From NCBI RefSeq assembly GCF_003815675.1, contig NZ_CP033918.1, forward strand, positions 3,596,001-3,660,000: a stretch of 64,000 nt of DNA. The letters are read 5' to 3'. The notes under the pieces were generated by a model. The model ran no database searches and was not told the DNA's origin. It saw nothing but the letters and a program-made list of their open reading frames with translations. Shown piece after piece: positions 1 to 8,841 of this stretch (position 1 is its first letter; each line of letters starts with the position of its first letter). The translations under genes were made by a program, and so were the position numbers. Source of the stretch: Chryseobacterium sp. G0186 (lineage in GTDB: Bacteria; Bacteroidota; Bacteroidia; Flavobacteriales; Weeksellaceae).

Positions 1-779
1 AAAGCAATGACAGGTTTTCCCATAATGGCAAATTCTGCAACAGTAATCCCGAATGTTTCTCCTCTTTCACGGGCATGAAGTAAAGCATCACAGGCATTGA
101 TAAACTTCTGCTTCATGATAATGTCTGAACTTGGAGGTAAAAATATAATATTGGATGGAGCTGATTTCCACCATTTCTTTTTGATGAACGGATCTACTCC
201 CATGAAGATGAAGTAGACGTCCTTATATTGAGTGGCTATTTTCTCTATAGTCTTTTGCGCAAAAACAATATTAAAGCTAATGTGTCCGCCATAATATCCA
301 AATACTTTTGCTTTGGGAGGGATATTCAATTCAGCTCTCAGATCCAGATCGGTTTGAGATTCAAAATTAACCATGTGAGGAACGTAGGGATATTCTGAAC
401 CTGTCATCGCTTCACTTAACCATTCGGAGACGTAGGCATACACATCACCATGAGGTTCAAAATGAGTGAAGACACTGTGGATAGCTGTTTTACATTCCTT
501 AGAATCTATTCCGTCAACATATCCGTTTTTAATGGCATAAAAAAGGTCTACATTATTTTCACGGATGAGCTGATCTACCTCCTTGAAGTCAGAATAGCCA
601 TGTACATGGAAGCGTTTTTCAAATTTTTCAATGCCCAATGGATGATTGGTCTTTGAGTTTTTATTGTAAACAATTATAGATTCATTTCCCAGATATCTTT
701 CGTTGAAATCTGCATAATCATATACTGCGATGGAAGTCCCTCTGTAGTTGAGTTCATCCTCATGGAAAAGAATTTTCAT
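1..779 (-). CDS. Glycosyltransferase, GT4-like (C-terminus cut by window edge)
   Basis: The reading frame starts at an ATG (MKILFHEDELNYRG) and stays open to the left edge, so the C-terminus is missing; about 259 residues are visible. The end of the visible part reads ERGETFGITVAEFAIMGKPV, the E-x7-E type donor-nucleotide motif of GT-B fold glycosyltransferases, and it is preceded by a Rossmann-like stretch with KVFGYYGG. The family moves a sugar from a nucleotide donor to a growing glycan at the cytoplasmic face of the inner membrane. It lies 10 bases after the next glycosyltransferase and is probably cotranscribed with it. Family assignment is firm; donor and acceptor sugars cannot be read from the sequence. 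Confidence 0.85.
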   Translation of the reverse strand, partial: MKILFHEDELNYRGTSIAVYDYADFNERYLGNESIIVYNKNSKTNHPLGIEKFEKRFHVHGYSDFKEVDQLIRENNVDLFYAIKNGYVDGIDSKECKTAIHSVFTHFEPHGDVYAYVSEWLSEAMTGSEYPYVPHMVNFESQTDLDLRAELNIPPKAKVFGYYGGHISFNIVFAQKTIEKIATQYKDVYFIFMGVDPFIKKKWWKSAPSNIIFLPPSSDIIMKQKFINACDALLHARERGETFGITVAEFAIMGKPVIA

Positions 780-789
780 CTTGATTGCG

Positions 790-1578
790 TTATTTAAATT
801 TATTTTTCAGTCTGCCCAGTATCTTCTGAATGATGGTCCTCTTCGGATACTTGGTAAGATCATTGTGCATAAAAAGGCCTTCTCCCTGTGCGATCCTGAA
901 AGTCTGCTTTACCCACCAGGCAGCAATATTTCTTTCCAGTGATGCTGTTTCCCCCGAAAAAGGAATAATGGTTTCCAGCAGAAAACTTTTTTTAACAAGA
1001 TAAGGATTATTGGTCCAATTCGCCCAGCGTGAGGTGGTTATAAAATATTCGCCCTGCTTTTGGATCTTATCAGGGAATTGTACGGCAGGATCCAGCCAGT
1101 GTAAAGATTCCAAAAGATGTGGAGATGTGCACTCATGCCAGTCATCATAATAATCCAGTTCATTTCCTTTATGTCTTATTGAGATAAGGGGATATCCTGG
1201 GTTCTCTCTACTTCTGTAGCGGATTACATCAAATCCGTTGTCGAGCATTTTCAATCCGCCAGCAAGACGGGTGAATACGGTGTTTTGGTCTTCAATAAGT
1301 TCCCAGTCATGTTCCAGAAAGAGGATGTTTTCGCAGACTGCATTTTCAGCCAGCATTTTCATTCCTTTTCCGATTCCGATGTTATCTTGTAGCCCAATAT
1401 ATCTGATCTTATACTGATCCGCCAGTTTTTTATCCTCTTCATTGACTTCCTGAAAAAGAATGACAATATCCTCGGTCATGTTCAAAAGACCAAATCTACT
1501 GTAGGATTTGAGTGTGTTTTTCAGCGTTTTTCCTGTCTTCCAGGAGAGAATGCAGATACTTATGGGTAGCTTTTCCAT
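790..1578 (-). CDS. GT-A type glycosyltransferase (GT2-like)
   Basis: A 262-residue cytoplasmic protein. The N-terminus (ISICILSWKTGKTLKNTLKS) has the beta-strand and turn of GT-A glycosyltransferases. Around residues 88-94 the sequence FLEHDW stands where family 2 enzymes have the metal-binding DxD, so this is a variant motif. The middle is rich in Trp and His, and the C-terminus is basic (RLKNKFK), which could help membrane association. It sits 13 bases behind another glycosyltransferase and is likely part of the same transcript. It probably adds one sugar of the surface polysaccharide repeat. It is more divergent than its neighbours, and I cannot name the linkage. Confidence 0.75.
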   Translation of the reverse strand: MEKLPISICILSWKTGKTLKNTLKSYSRFGLLNMTEDIVILFQEVNEEDKKLADQYKIRYIGLQDNIGIGKGMKMLAENAVCENILFLEHDWELIEDQNTVFTRLAGGLKMLDNGFDVIRYRSRENPGYPLISIRHKGNELDYYDDWHECTSPHLLESLHWLDPAVQFPDKIQKQGEYFITTSRWANWTNNPYLVKKSFLLETIIPFSGETASLERNIAAWWVKQTFRIAQGEGLFMHNDLTKYPKRTIIQKILGRLKNKFK

Positions 1579-1591
1579 ATTTGTTGGCGTC

Positions 1592-2542
1592 TTAAAGGTT
1601 CAGAAATGGATGTTGCCCTGTCATTGAAGTTTTTCTGGCAGCCTCTATCTCTTTGAATTTTTTAGAAAAATACTGATACTGCTCCATATAAAACTTATAT
1701 TCACTCATATTTCCTTTGGCTCCCATTTTCAGGGCAAAAGAAAGGAGTGCTGTCTTTTCCCTTTTCGTATCATAAGCATAGTTGGGATCAAGGTATTTGG
1801 TTTCCCTTTGCATGATCATGGATAGCCTTTTGTTTTTTAAGAGCTCAGCCTTGTCATTGGGTTCTTTTTTATAAAACGACTGCACGGTATCATGAACTAC
1901 CTTACTTTGAGTGCATACCAATGTTTTGAGACCGAAATAGGTAATTCTGTTTACATATTCATAATCTTCTGCTCCATGAAAAAAATAAGGATTAAAACCG
2001 CCTATTTTTTCAATGACTTTTTTAGGGATACACCAGTGTGCAGCATTCACAAAGCTTATTTCATAATAGGTCTTTGCTTCCCCAAAATAAATGTCTGAAA
2101 GCATTCTGTTATTTCTCAGGTCCTTGGCCAAATAATTTTCAAAGTGAAGATCTAGTTTTCTTTCGCTTCCGTCAAGGTGCATAGGACTTAGAATCCCAAT
2201 CTGGCTCTTATCCGGATGAGCGTTGTAGACCTCCAGAATCTGCTGAAAACTATCTGCATAAATCCAGGCATCCTGATTCATCAGGTAGAAGAAATCAGCT
2301 CCTTCTTGATAGGCTTTTTCAATTCCAAGGTTATTGGCCCTTCCAAAACCGGAATTTTCCAGAGATTGTATAAAATCTACCTCTGGGAAATGAGTTTTTA
2401 TGTACTCCTGTGTACCGTCTGTAGAACCGTTATCTATGGTAATACATTGAACAGGAATAGAAGAATGTCTTAAACTGGTAAAACATTTTTCTGCCCATTT
2501 CATGGCATTGTAGGTGACAATAATAACGTAGATGCTGGGCAT
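1592..2542 (-). CDS. Glycosyltransferase family 2 (rhamnosyltransferase-like)
   Basis: A 316-residue GT-A enzyme with the full family 2 signature: VIIVTYNA near the N-terminus, DNGSTDGT around residues 37-44, NSGFGRANNLG around 63-73 and NQDAW as the DxD-equivalent at about 89. The overall form resembles WbbL/RfbF-type rhamnosyltransferases, but that subfamily is broad and the locus lacks rhamnose synthesis genes. It should act in the cytoplasm on a lipid-linked glycan. The stop of the upstream SDR gene lies 3 bases away, so the two are cotranscribed. Family is certain; the sugar transferred is not. Confidence 0.88.
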   Translation of the reverse strand: MPSIYVIIVTYNAMKWAEKCFTSLRHSSIPVQCITIDNGSTDGTQEYIKTHFPEVDFIQSLENSGFGRANNLGIEKAYQEGADFFYLMNQDAWIYADSFQQILEVYNAHPDKSQIGILSPMHLDGSERKLDLHFENYLAKDLRNNRMLSDIYFGEAKTYYEISFVNAAHWCIPKKVIEKIGGFNPYFFHGAEDYEYVNRITYFGLKTLVCTQSKVVHDTVQSFYKKEPNDKAELLKNKRLSMIMQRETKYLDPNYAYDTKREKTALLSFALKMGAKGNMSEYKFYMEQYQYFSKKFKEIEAARKTSMTGQHPFLNL

Positions 2543-2545
2543 TTT

Positions 2546-3214
2546 TTAAATATACTTTTGGGTTAGGTTTTCCAAATAATCCTCAGGACTTATGTTGGAG
2601 AAAAATGTCATGATATCTTCCTCAAAATCCACTTTGTAGAAATCTCCTTCATTAGCCTCTGAATAAATTCCTTTTTTATGAGCCTTTTTTTCAATGGCAT
2701 TGATGATTTCCTTTAAATCGTAATAATATGGATAGGAAAAATTGATGATTTTATTATCTGTTTCCAGACAATGAGATTCTACAAATTTTGAAATGTCTTC
2801 AATATCTAAAAGCAGTCTTCTCGCTTTTAAGTGAAGGGCAAATTCATTGTTATTGACAATCTGTGTGGTAAGGAAATTGAAAAGGGTATTCGGATTTCCT
2901 CCTTTTCCTACGATATTTCCAATTCTCAGGATCAGATAATGTTCAATATTATTTTTTATATAGCTTTCAATTTCCTTTTTATGAATAACATAATGACTGT
3001 CTTGCTTGGATTGGTCGAGAATACTCAGGGTAGAAAAATAAACCAGCTTCTTTTCTTTATTTTCTTCATAGGCAGCCTTTAAAAGAGAAAATTCTCTTTC
3101 GAATTCTGAAGCCCTTGTCTCTAATGAATTTGAAACACCGGAAGCAAAGAAGAGGATATCTTTTGAGTCTGCAGTTTGTAAAGAATTAGCGACAAGTCCT
3201 GTGCCTAAGATCAT
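2546..3214 (-). CDS. Short NAD(P)-binding SDR-like sugar epimerase/reductase
   Basis: A 222-residue Rossmann protein. The N-terminus MILGTGLVANSL is a compact GxGxxA nucleotide-binding turn, and YFSTLS followed about 15 residues later by a Y-x3-K pattern (YVIHK) matches the SDR catalytic Ser/Thr-Tyr-Lys arrangement. ILRIGNIVG matches the extended-SDR R-x-x-N/x-G region. Extended SDRs usually have 300 or more residues; this one lacks much of the second beta strand region and the large C-terminal lobe. It lies inside the glycosyltransferase run, so it probably makes or modifies a nucleotide-linked sugar. Substrate unknown. Confidence 0.7.
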   Translation of the reverse strand: MILGTGLVANSLQTADSKDILFFASGVSNSLETRASEFEREFSLLKAAYEENKEKKLVYFSTLSILDQSKQDSHYVIHKKEIESYIKNNIEHYLILRIGNIVGKGGNPNTLFNFLTTQIVNNNEFALHLKARRLLLDIEDISKFVESHCLETDNKIINFSYPYYYDLKEIINAIEKKAHKKGIYSEANEGDFYKVDFEEDIMTFFSNISPEDYLENLTQKYI

Positions 3215-3306
3215 AATATTATAAGTGTTTTTAAGGGTTTAAACTATATAGTTCGTATAAAGGATAAGAGTAAGGATTTTAATTGGAAAGAATTTCCTTA
3301 CTGATA

Positions 3307-4485
3307 TTACCTTTTATGCTTTTTCCAGACCGAAGTTATTCTTTTATGGATCTTTAACCCTAATTGTCTGTGGGTATGTTTAAGTTCTTCATTAATTGTA
3401 TTGGTTTCTGTAAACCATCTATTAAGTAACTGAATTTTATTGTGAATAACCTGTCCTGACGGCTGTTTTTTTTCGATACACTTCAGAATTGCTTTTTCAA
3501 AAGCCAAAGAGGCTTCTTCCCAGTTGTGCCATTCCTGAGCAGTTTGTAGTGCATTTTTCTTTAGAGTTTCCAGCTTCTGAGGATTGTCTTTTAAAAGGTT
3601 AATGTATTCGAGAATTTTTGAATCATCATTCACATCGGCAATAAGCGAATTAAAATCATGCTTCATATATTCTTCATGCCCTGTTACATTGTAGGTAATG
3701 GCTGTCCCTCCACAATGGAACATTTCTAATGGTGGACCAAACATTCCTTCCACAGTGCTTAGCTTTACCAATACATCACAGGAACGGAAGATTTTCTGGG
3801 TTTCATAGGTCGGAACATTAGAAAATACTCTGTCTACCCCCTCATAATCCTGAATGGGTGAATTGGTTAAGAGCCAGATCTCATCAGCTTTGGATTTTTT
3901 ACAGATTTCTATAGTTTTAGGAACATTCTTGAAGCTGCTCTGAATGTTTCCCTCAATTAATACCCTCAGTTTTCCGCTTTCTTTAGAAGCATGGCTTTCT
4001 CCGGTAGGGGAGTAGTTTTCCTTTCTAATTCCGTTAAGGACCAGTTCAGAGTCTGCATCATAATGAGTTTTAATGTATTTCTGAATCCAGCTGGCCTCTG
4101 TAATCACATTGAGTCCTAAAAGATAAGTAGCTTCTGCAGCATTCTGATTATTAAAATCACTGTCTGGATAAAATTTAGATTCTACAGACTGATTAAAATA
4201 AAGATAGTGATTGGCATTTAGGTTTAGAAGGTCATAACAGGTACGCCAGAATGTTGCAATAAGTACATCGAAATGATTCTTTTCAGCCTCTTTTAAAGTG
4301 AGTCTCGGTAGTTTTTGGATACCCTGGAACCAGAAGAGTTCTTCATCTTTAACGGGTTTGTCAAAAATAAGAATTACTTCAAAAGTTTCTCTTTTGTAGA
4401 TATGTGAAAGATGTTCAAAAATAACATTATTCCCTCCTGAAAGAGAAGGAGAAGCAAGGATTCCTATTTTTATTTTTTTTTTCAT
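3307..4485 (-). CDS. Glycosyltransferase family 4 (GT-B fold)
   Basis: A 392-residue GT-B glycosyltransferase. The N-terminal domain opens with KIGILASPSLSGGNNVIFEH, the glycine-rich acceptor-side loop of GT4 enzymes. The C-terminal domain has STVEGMFGPPLEMFHCGG, which contains the E-x7-E donor-binding motif, followed by a TGHEEY segment. The basic C-terminal tail (KIHKRITSVWKKHKR) may bind the membrane. It belongs to the polysaccharide operon, with a 40-base gap upstream to a GT2 gene and 92 bases downstream to the SDR. It probably extends the O-unit in the cytoplasm; the donor is unknown. Confidence 0.88.
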   Translation of the reverse strand: MKKKIKIGILASPSLSGGNNVIFEHLSHIYKRETFEVILIFDKPVKDEELFWFQGIQKLPRLTLKEAEKNHFDVLIATFWRTCYDLLNLNANHYLYFNQSVESKFYPDSDFNNQNAAEATYLLGLNVITEASWIQKYIKTHYDADSELVLNGIRKENYSPTGESHASKESGKLRVLIEGNIQSSFKNVPKTIEICKKSKADEIWLLTNSPIQDYEGVDRVFSNVPTYETQKIFRSCDVLVKLSTVEGMFGPPLEMFHCGGTAITYNVTGHEEYMKHDFNSLIADVNDDSKILEYINLLKDNPQKLETLKKNALQTAQEWHNWEEASLAFEKAILKCIEKKQPSGQVIHNKIQLLNRWFTETNTINEELKHTHRQLGLKIHKRITSVWKKHKR

Positions 4486-4525
4486 CTTGTACTCTTTTTT
4501 ATTCTGATCTTTAGCTGTAATACTA

Positions 4526-5422
4526 CTAGAACAGTTTATTGGCTATTTTGTAGAGGAAAGGAGGAATATTATTCTGAATACTAAAAATAAGTCTTTTTAA
4601 ATGAAATGGATAAGCCTTATATGCATTCAAATACTCTTCCGAAAGCTTTTTCCCTTCCAGATAATACTTTTGGGTAATAATATTTACACTGCCTTTTGCA
4701 ATTCCTTTTTTATCAAACATCATCTGAAGCAAAGCTGCTTCTTTTTCAATTCTTTCAGCTTTAATCTTGGATATATTGTCCTCATGAAGGCGGTAGTATG
4801 CCAACTTTTGAGGAATATACGCGATTAAATATTTTTCACTGATTTTTAACCAACGGTAGTAATCCTCTATAATAAATTGAGTATCATATTTACCGGTTTC
4901 TCTAATAACGTCTGTTTTTGCAAGCACCGTTAAAGCTGCAATCCTGTTACCTATTAATAAGTTTTCTTTAAAAATAGATGGATCTACTTTTCCCATGGCA
5001 TCATAATCTGCAATATCCTGAATGATCTCGCTTTCATTATTAATAGCGTAGGTGTCTGAAAAGGACATGCCGTATTCATTTCCTAGATTCTCAAGCGTGA
5101 GCACGGATTTTTCAATGGACTCCGGGTGTAGAAAATCATCTGCAGCAATAATCTTTATATACTTTCCCTTGGCAAGATCAACACACTCATTAAGCATGGT
5201 TGGCAATCCTGTATTTTGAGTGTGAAAATTTTTTTCTGCAGAATAATTATTTTCTTTTAACCATTCTTCAAAAACTTCTACTGAATGATCCGGAGAAGCA
5301 TCATCACCTACAATCAATTGGATATTTGTGTAGGTTTGGTTTTTTATACTATCCAGATTTTCTTTTATAAACCTGGAGTGATTATAGGAAACTACAACAA
5401 TTGTTACTAATGGTTGTTCCAT
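4526..5422 (-). CDS. Glycosyltransferase family 2
   Basis: A 298-residue GT-A protein with textbook family 2 motifs: VTIVVVSYNHSRFI at the start, GDDASPDHS at about residues 39-47 and IIAADDF (the DxD metal site) at about 93-99. The C-terminal region is alpha-helical and basic. Its start codon directly follows the stop of the aminotransferase gene, with no bases between, so translational coupling is likely. Enzymes of this shape add hexoses or deoxyhexoses to lipid-linked glycans. The position right behind the amino-sugar genes hints that it could use the dTDP-3-acetamido sugar, but that is inference. Confidence 0.88.
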   Translation of the reverse strand: MEQPLVTIVVVSYNHSRFIKENLDSIKNQTYTNIQLIVGDDASPDHSVEVFEEWLKENNYSAEKNFHTQNTGLPTMLNECVDLAKGKYIKIIAADDFLHPESIEKSVLTLENLGNEYGMSFSDTYAINNESEIIQDIADYDAMGKVDPSIFKENLLIGNRIAALTVLAKTDVIRETGKYDTQFIIEDYYRWLKISEKYLIAYIPQKLAYYRLHEDNISKIKAERIEKEAALLQMMFDKKGIAKGSVNIITQKYYLEGKKLSEEYLNAYKAYPFHLKRLIFSIQNNIPPFLYKIANKLF

Positions 5423-6523
5423 TTAAAAGTTATTTACCGTTTTAATGATCATTTGTATTTCCTCTTCTTCTAAAACAGAGGAAATAGGAAGACTTAAAAC
5501 TTCTGCATGAATTTTTTCACTTATTGGGAAAGACAGTTCATTCCACTCCTTATAGGCCTCCTGATGATGAGGTGGAATAGGATAGTGGATGATGGTTTGT
5601 ATTCCCTGCTCTGTAAGATAGGCCTGAAGCTCATCTCTTTTTGGTGTTCTGATCACGAAAACATGCCATACATGTTCTGCTTCATTTTCAGGATTTTCGG
5701 GAAGAATGATATTCGGGTTTTTGATTTCCTCAATAAACCTTTTCGCGATAATTCTTCTTGTATTGTTTTCCTCATCAATATGTTTCAGTTTAACATCTAA
5801 AACAGCTGCCTGTAACTCATCTAATCTGGAGTTTAGACCTTTATAAATGTTTACATATTTTTGATTAGATCCGTAGTTAGCCAAAGCTCTGATGGTTTTT
5901 GCCAGATCATCGTCATTGGTAGTCACAGCGCCGGCATCACCTAAAGCACCCAAGTTTTTTCCGGGGTAAAAACTGAATCCGGCAGCATCGCCCAGATTTC
6001 CGGATTTTATATCATTCCATTCTGCTCCGATAGCCTGAGCATTGTCTTCAATGATTTTTAAACTATGTTTTTCTGCAATTTCTTTAAGCTGATCCGAAAA
6101 AACAACTCTTCCCTGAAGGTGTACAATAAGAAGCCCCTTTGTTTTTGAGGTTATTTTTTCTTCAATTTTAGAAATGTCAATATTGTAGGTGTTAAGTTCA
6201 GGTTCTACCAATACCGGTACCAAACCGTTGTCTGAAACAGCCAGTATAGAGGCTATGTAAGTATTGGAGGGAACGATGATCTCGTCTCCCGGTTTCATGA
6301 TTCCCAGTTCTATGTAGGCCCTAAGAATAAGACGCAGTGCATCCAGTCCATTAGCTACACCAATGGCGTGTTTTGTTCCTATATATTGGGATAAATTGGC
6401 TTCAAAGCCTTTATTCTTTTCTCCTTGAAGATACCATCCGGAACGGAATGTCTGTAATAAGGCTTCTTCTATTTCTTGTTGATAATTAAGGTTTACTTTC
6501 TGTAAATCAAGAAATTTTATCAT
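5423..6523 (-). CDS. fdtB: DegT/DnrJ/EryC1/StrS sugar 3-aminotransferase (FdtB/QdtB-like)
   Basis: A 366-residue PLP-dependent sugar aminotransferase. Lys189 in [17 protein letters not shown] is the expected internal-aldimine lysine, and EDNAQAIGA at 159-167 supplies the Asp that contacts the PLP pyridine nitrogen. The family moves an amino group from glutamate to a keto sugar. Its neighbours are a FdtA/QdtA-type isomerase and a hexapeptide acetyltransferase, so the product is most likely dTDP-3-amino-3,6-dideoxy-galactose (Fuc3N) or the gluco epimer (Qui3N). The start overlaps the acetyltransferase gene by 17 bases, which fits tight cotranslation. The family is secure. The galacto or gluco outcome depends on the isomerase and cannot be settled by reading alone. 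Confidence 0.85.
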   Translation of the reverse strand: MIKFLDLQKVNLNYQQEIEEALLQTFRSGWYLQGEKNKGFEANLSQYIGTKHAIGVANGLDALRLILRAYIELGIMKPGDEIIVPSNTYIASILAVSDNGLVPVLVEPELNTYNIDISKIEEKITSKTKGLLIVHLQGRVVFSDQLKEIAEKHSLKIIEDNAQAIGAEWNDIKSGNLGDAAGFSFYPGKNLGALGDAGAVTTNDDDLAKTIRALANYGSNQKYVNIYKGLNSRLDELQAAVLDVKLKHIDEENNTRRIIAKRFIEEIKNPNIILPENPENEAEHVWHVFVIRTPKRDELQAYLTEQGIQTIIHYPIPPHHQEAYKEWNELSFPISEKIHAEVLSLPISSVLEEEEIQMIIKTVNNF

Positions 6524-6977
6524 GGTGATTTTTCTTTAAAAATTTGGCTGGGTTTCCTACCCATATTTCGTTTTCCGGTATACTTTTCGTTACAACACTT
6601 CCTGCTCCTATAAGGGAATTCTCTCCAATGGTAATTCCTGCAAGAATGGTAGCATTAGCTCCAATAGAAGCTCCTTTTTTTACTAATGTTTTTTCCAGTT
6701 TAAAATCCTTATTCTTAGATTTTGGAAAAAGATCATTGGTAAACGTTACATTAGGTCCAATGAATACATCGTCTTCAAGATGAACACCATCCCAAATTTG
6801 AACTCCAGGTTTTATCGTGACATTATTTCCAATGGTAACATCATTCTCTATAAGCACCTGGCAATTGATATTGCATCCATTCCCGATTTTTGCTCCTTTT
6901 AGAATGACACAGAATTGCCATACAAAAGTTCCCTCTCCTATGTTTTGAGACTGTACGTCAGCTAAAGGATGTATCAT
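6507..6977 (-). CDS. fdtC: Left-handed beta-helix sugar N-acetyltransferase (FdtC/QdtC-like)
   Basis: A 156-residue hexapeptide-repeat acyltransferase. Repeats such as [35 protein letters not shown] and IGAGSVV run almost from end to end, as in trimeric left-handed beta-helix enzymes. I chose the ATG of [15 protein letters not shown] longer frame exists but would run about 85 bases into the isomerase gene, and its extra residues look non-coding. This start lies one base after the isomerase stop. With the neighbouring isomerase and aminotransferase it should acetylate the 3-amino group of a dTDP-sugar from acetyl-CoA, giving Fuc3NAc or Qui3NAc. Confidence 0.83.
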   Translation of the reverse strand: MIHPLADVQSQNIGEGTFVWQFCVILKGAKIGNGCNINCQVLIENDVTIGNNVTIKPGVQIWDGVHLEDDVFIGPNVTFTNDLFPKSKNKDFKLEKTLVKKGASIGANATILAGITIGENSLIGAGSVVTKSIPENEIWVGNPAKFLKKNHHDKIS

Positions 6978-6978
6978 G

Positions 6979-7380
6979 TTAGTAGCTTTTAAATTCTTCA
7001 AAATCTCTGAAATAATCTTTCTCATCATACAATTCTGAAGCCAGGCAAAGCAAAACTGCATTATGAGTAAACTGAATATCTCTCCAAATTAATTCAGGGA
7101 GATATAATCCTTTAGTAGGGTGGTCTAAAACAAAGGTTTCCTTATTCCCTTCTTTATCTTCAGTATTAAAGGTAATTGTTCCGGATACGGCAAATATGAC
7201 CTGTTGAAGTTTTTTATGGGCGTGCCCTCCCCGGGTCACATCTTGTGGAGTATAATAAGTCCAATAAACACGTTGTATATCAAAAGGGATGTTCTTTTGT
7301 GCCTCAGCTATTGTGATATAGCCTAGTTCTGAAGAACCTATCTTATCAAAAAGAAGAATATGTGGCTTATGTTTTTCCAT
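6979..7380 (-). CDS. fdtA: dTDP-4-keto-6-deoxyhexose 3,4-isomerase, cupin (FdtA/QdtA-like)
   Basis: A 133-residue cupin-fold sugar isomerase (WxcM-like C-terminal domain family). The core [19 protein letters not shown] contains the paired histidines expected for the catalytic site. It should convert dTDP-4-keto-6-deoxyglucose, made by RfbA and RfbB nearby, into the 3-keto isomer used by the aminotransferase downstream. I place the start at the ATG of [11 protein letters not shown]. An in-frame TTG 30 bases upstream would add ten residues but is less likely. FdtA and QdtA differ in the stereochemistry at C4 and are close homologues, so the symbol is provisional. Confidence 0.82.
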   Translation of the reverse strand: MEKHKPHILLFDKIGSSELGYITIAEAQKNIPFDIQRVYWTYYTPQDVTRGGHAHKKLQQVIFAVSGTITFNTEDKEGNKETFVLDHPTKGLYLPELIWRDIQFTHNAVLLCLASELYDEKDYFRDFEEFKSY

Positions 7381-7543
7381 TAATATATTTAAATATTTAA
7401 CCAATTTCAATGCTATAAAATCATCGAAGTTAGGGCTATTCTAACTATTAAACCAACCTCAGTGGTATTTTTGTCCTCAGAAATTATATTTAATCTTTAG
7501 AGTTATATTGTTAAACGATGATGAAGATAATAAAATTATAGAA

Positions 7544-8797
7544 TTACCTTATTTTATAATCAAATTCAGGTCTAATAATACCAGGAAGAATACTAATATT
7601 CTCACCTAGTTTAACATTCTCAACCTCAAATCCAATGATTTCATTCGTAATAAAAAGTGGGGTTTTCTGATCCTGTCCGAACATGAGTTTGAAATAGTAA
7701 TTACCTGTATTGAGTAAATGAGGCGGTATTTCAAATTCTACTTCATATTCTTTTCTCTGAGAGCTGTTGTTTTTTGTAATAAATGCTCCTGTATGGAAGA
7801 CTACAGCTTCTTCATAGGTTCTTAGTTCAAAAGTAGCATCTAAATTAATATTTTCTCTATAATTATAGAATCTTAAACGGATCTTTATTCCGGATTCAAT
7901 ATCTAAAAAGTCTCCTTGAGCCGGAGTGGCAGTGAACTCTAAAATTCGGATATTTTCATTCCCTATAGCTGTTTCTAAAGAGCCGTTATGAATATAGCTA
8001 CTCTGTCTTTCCGAGTTTTTCTGATATTCAATGATTGTGTTTTGAATGCCACCGCTATATATTAGTTGTCCTTGATTAAGGAGAAGCCCATTTTGGCAGA
8101 GTTCTTTTATGGCTGTCATATTATGGCTTACAAAAAGAATAGTTCTCCCTTCTCCTTTAGTAACATCATCCATTTTGCCAAGGCACTTTTTTTGAAAATC
8201 TGCATCTCCTACTGCCAGAACTTCATCCACGATAAGGATTTCAGATTCAAGGTGGGCCGCAACAGCAAAGGCAAGACGTACATACATTCCTGAAGAATAT
8301 CTTTTTACAGGTGTATCAATATATCTTTCAACACCGGAAAAATCTACAATTTCGTCAAACTTTCTTTTGATTTCCTTTCTGGTCATTCCCAAAATAGCTC
8401 CATTTAAGAATACATTTTCACGTCCTGTCATTTCAGGATGGAAACCTGTTCCTACTTCTAACAGAGATGCAATTCTTCCGTTGGTGTATATTTTCCCTGT
8501 TGTAGGCTTAGTAACCTTGCTTAAAAGCTTTAATAAGGTTGATTTTCCAGCACCATTTCTTCCTATAATTCCTATAGCATCCCCTTGTTCAATTTCAAAA
8601 TTGATATCACGGAGAGACCATACATAGTCAGAGTTTCCCTTAGAGGTTCTGTCATTGGCTTCACCTATTTTTAAATAGGGATCTTCTTTGCCTCTTACTT
8701 TATACCATAGCCTGTTCAGGTCATGAGAAAGAGTTCCTGTGCCTACCTCACCCAGGCGATATTGTTTTGATATATTTTCTGCTTTTAAAGCTAGCAT
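7544..8797 (-). CDS. wzt: Polysaccharide ABC exporter, ATP-binding subunit (Wzt type)
   Basis: A 417-residue ATPase. Walker A is GRNGAGKST (residues 79-87), the ABC signature lies in YSSGMYVRLAFAVA, Walker B is ILIVDEVLAVGD and the H-loop is FVSHN. About 150 residues follow the nucleotide-binding domain, forming a beta-rich tail with EFTATPAQ and ELRTYEEAV segments, as in Wzt C-terminal domains that recognise the terminal modification of O-antigen. It pairs with the permease 44 bases upstream to flip the finished, undecaprenol-linked glycan to the periplasm. The C-terminal tail implies that chain termination and export are coupled, which is inference from characterised Wzt proteins. Confidence 0.92.
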   Translation of the reverse strand: MLALKAENISKQYRLGEVGTGTLSHDLNRLWYKVRGKEDPYLKIGEANDRTSKGNSDYVWSLRDINFEIEQGDAIGIIGRNGAGKSTLLKLLSKVTKPTTGKIYTNGRIASLLEVGTGFHPEMTGRENVFLNGAILGMTRKEIKRKFDEIVDFSGVERYIDTPVKRYSSGMYVRLAFAVAAHLESEILIVDEVLAVGDADFQKKCLGKMDDVTKGEGRTILFVSHNMTAIKELCQNGLLLNQGQLIYSGGIQNTIIEYQKNSERQSSYIHNGSLETAIGNENIRILEFTATPAQGDFLDIESGIKIRLRFYNYRENINLDATFELRTYEEAVVFHTGAFITKNNSSQRKEYEVEFEIPPHLLNTGNYYFKLMFGQDQKTPLFITNEIIGFEVENVKLGENISILPGIIRPEFDYKIR

Positions 8798-8841
8798 GTC
8801 TTTACTGTTTTAAATTTTTTACCAAGTGTTTTTATAGCCAA

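Noticed and set aside
6978..7061. N-terminal extension of the acetyltransferase frame into the isomerase gene
   Set aside because: The added residues lack hexapeptide pattern and overlap a conserved gene by over 80 bases; the later ATG lies one base after the isomerase stop.
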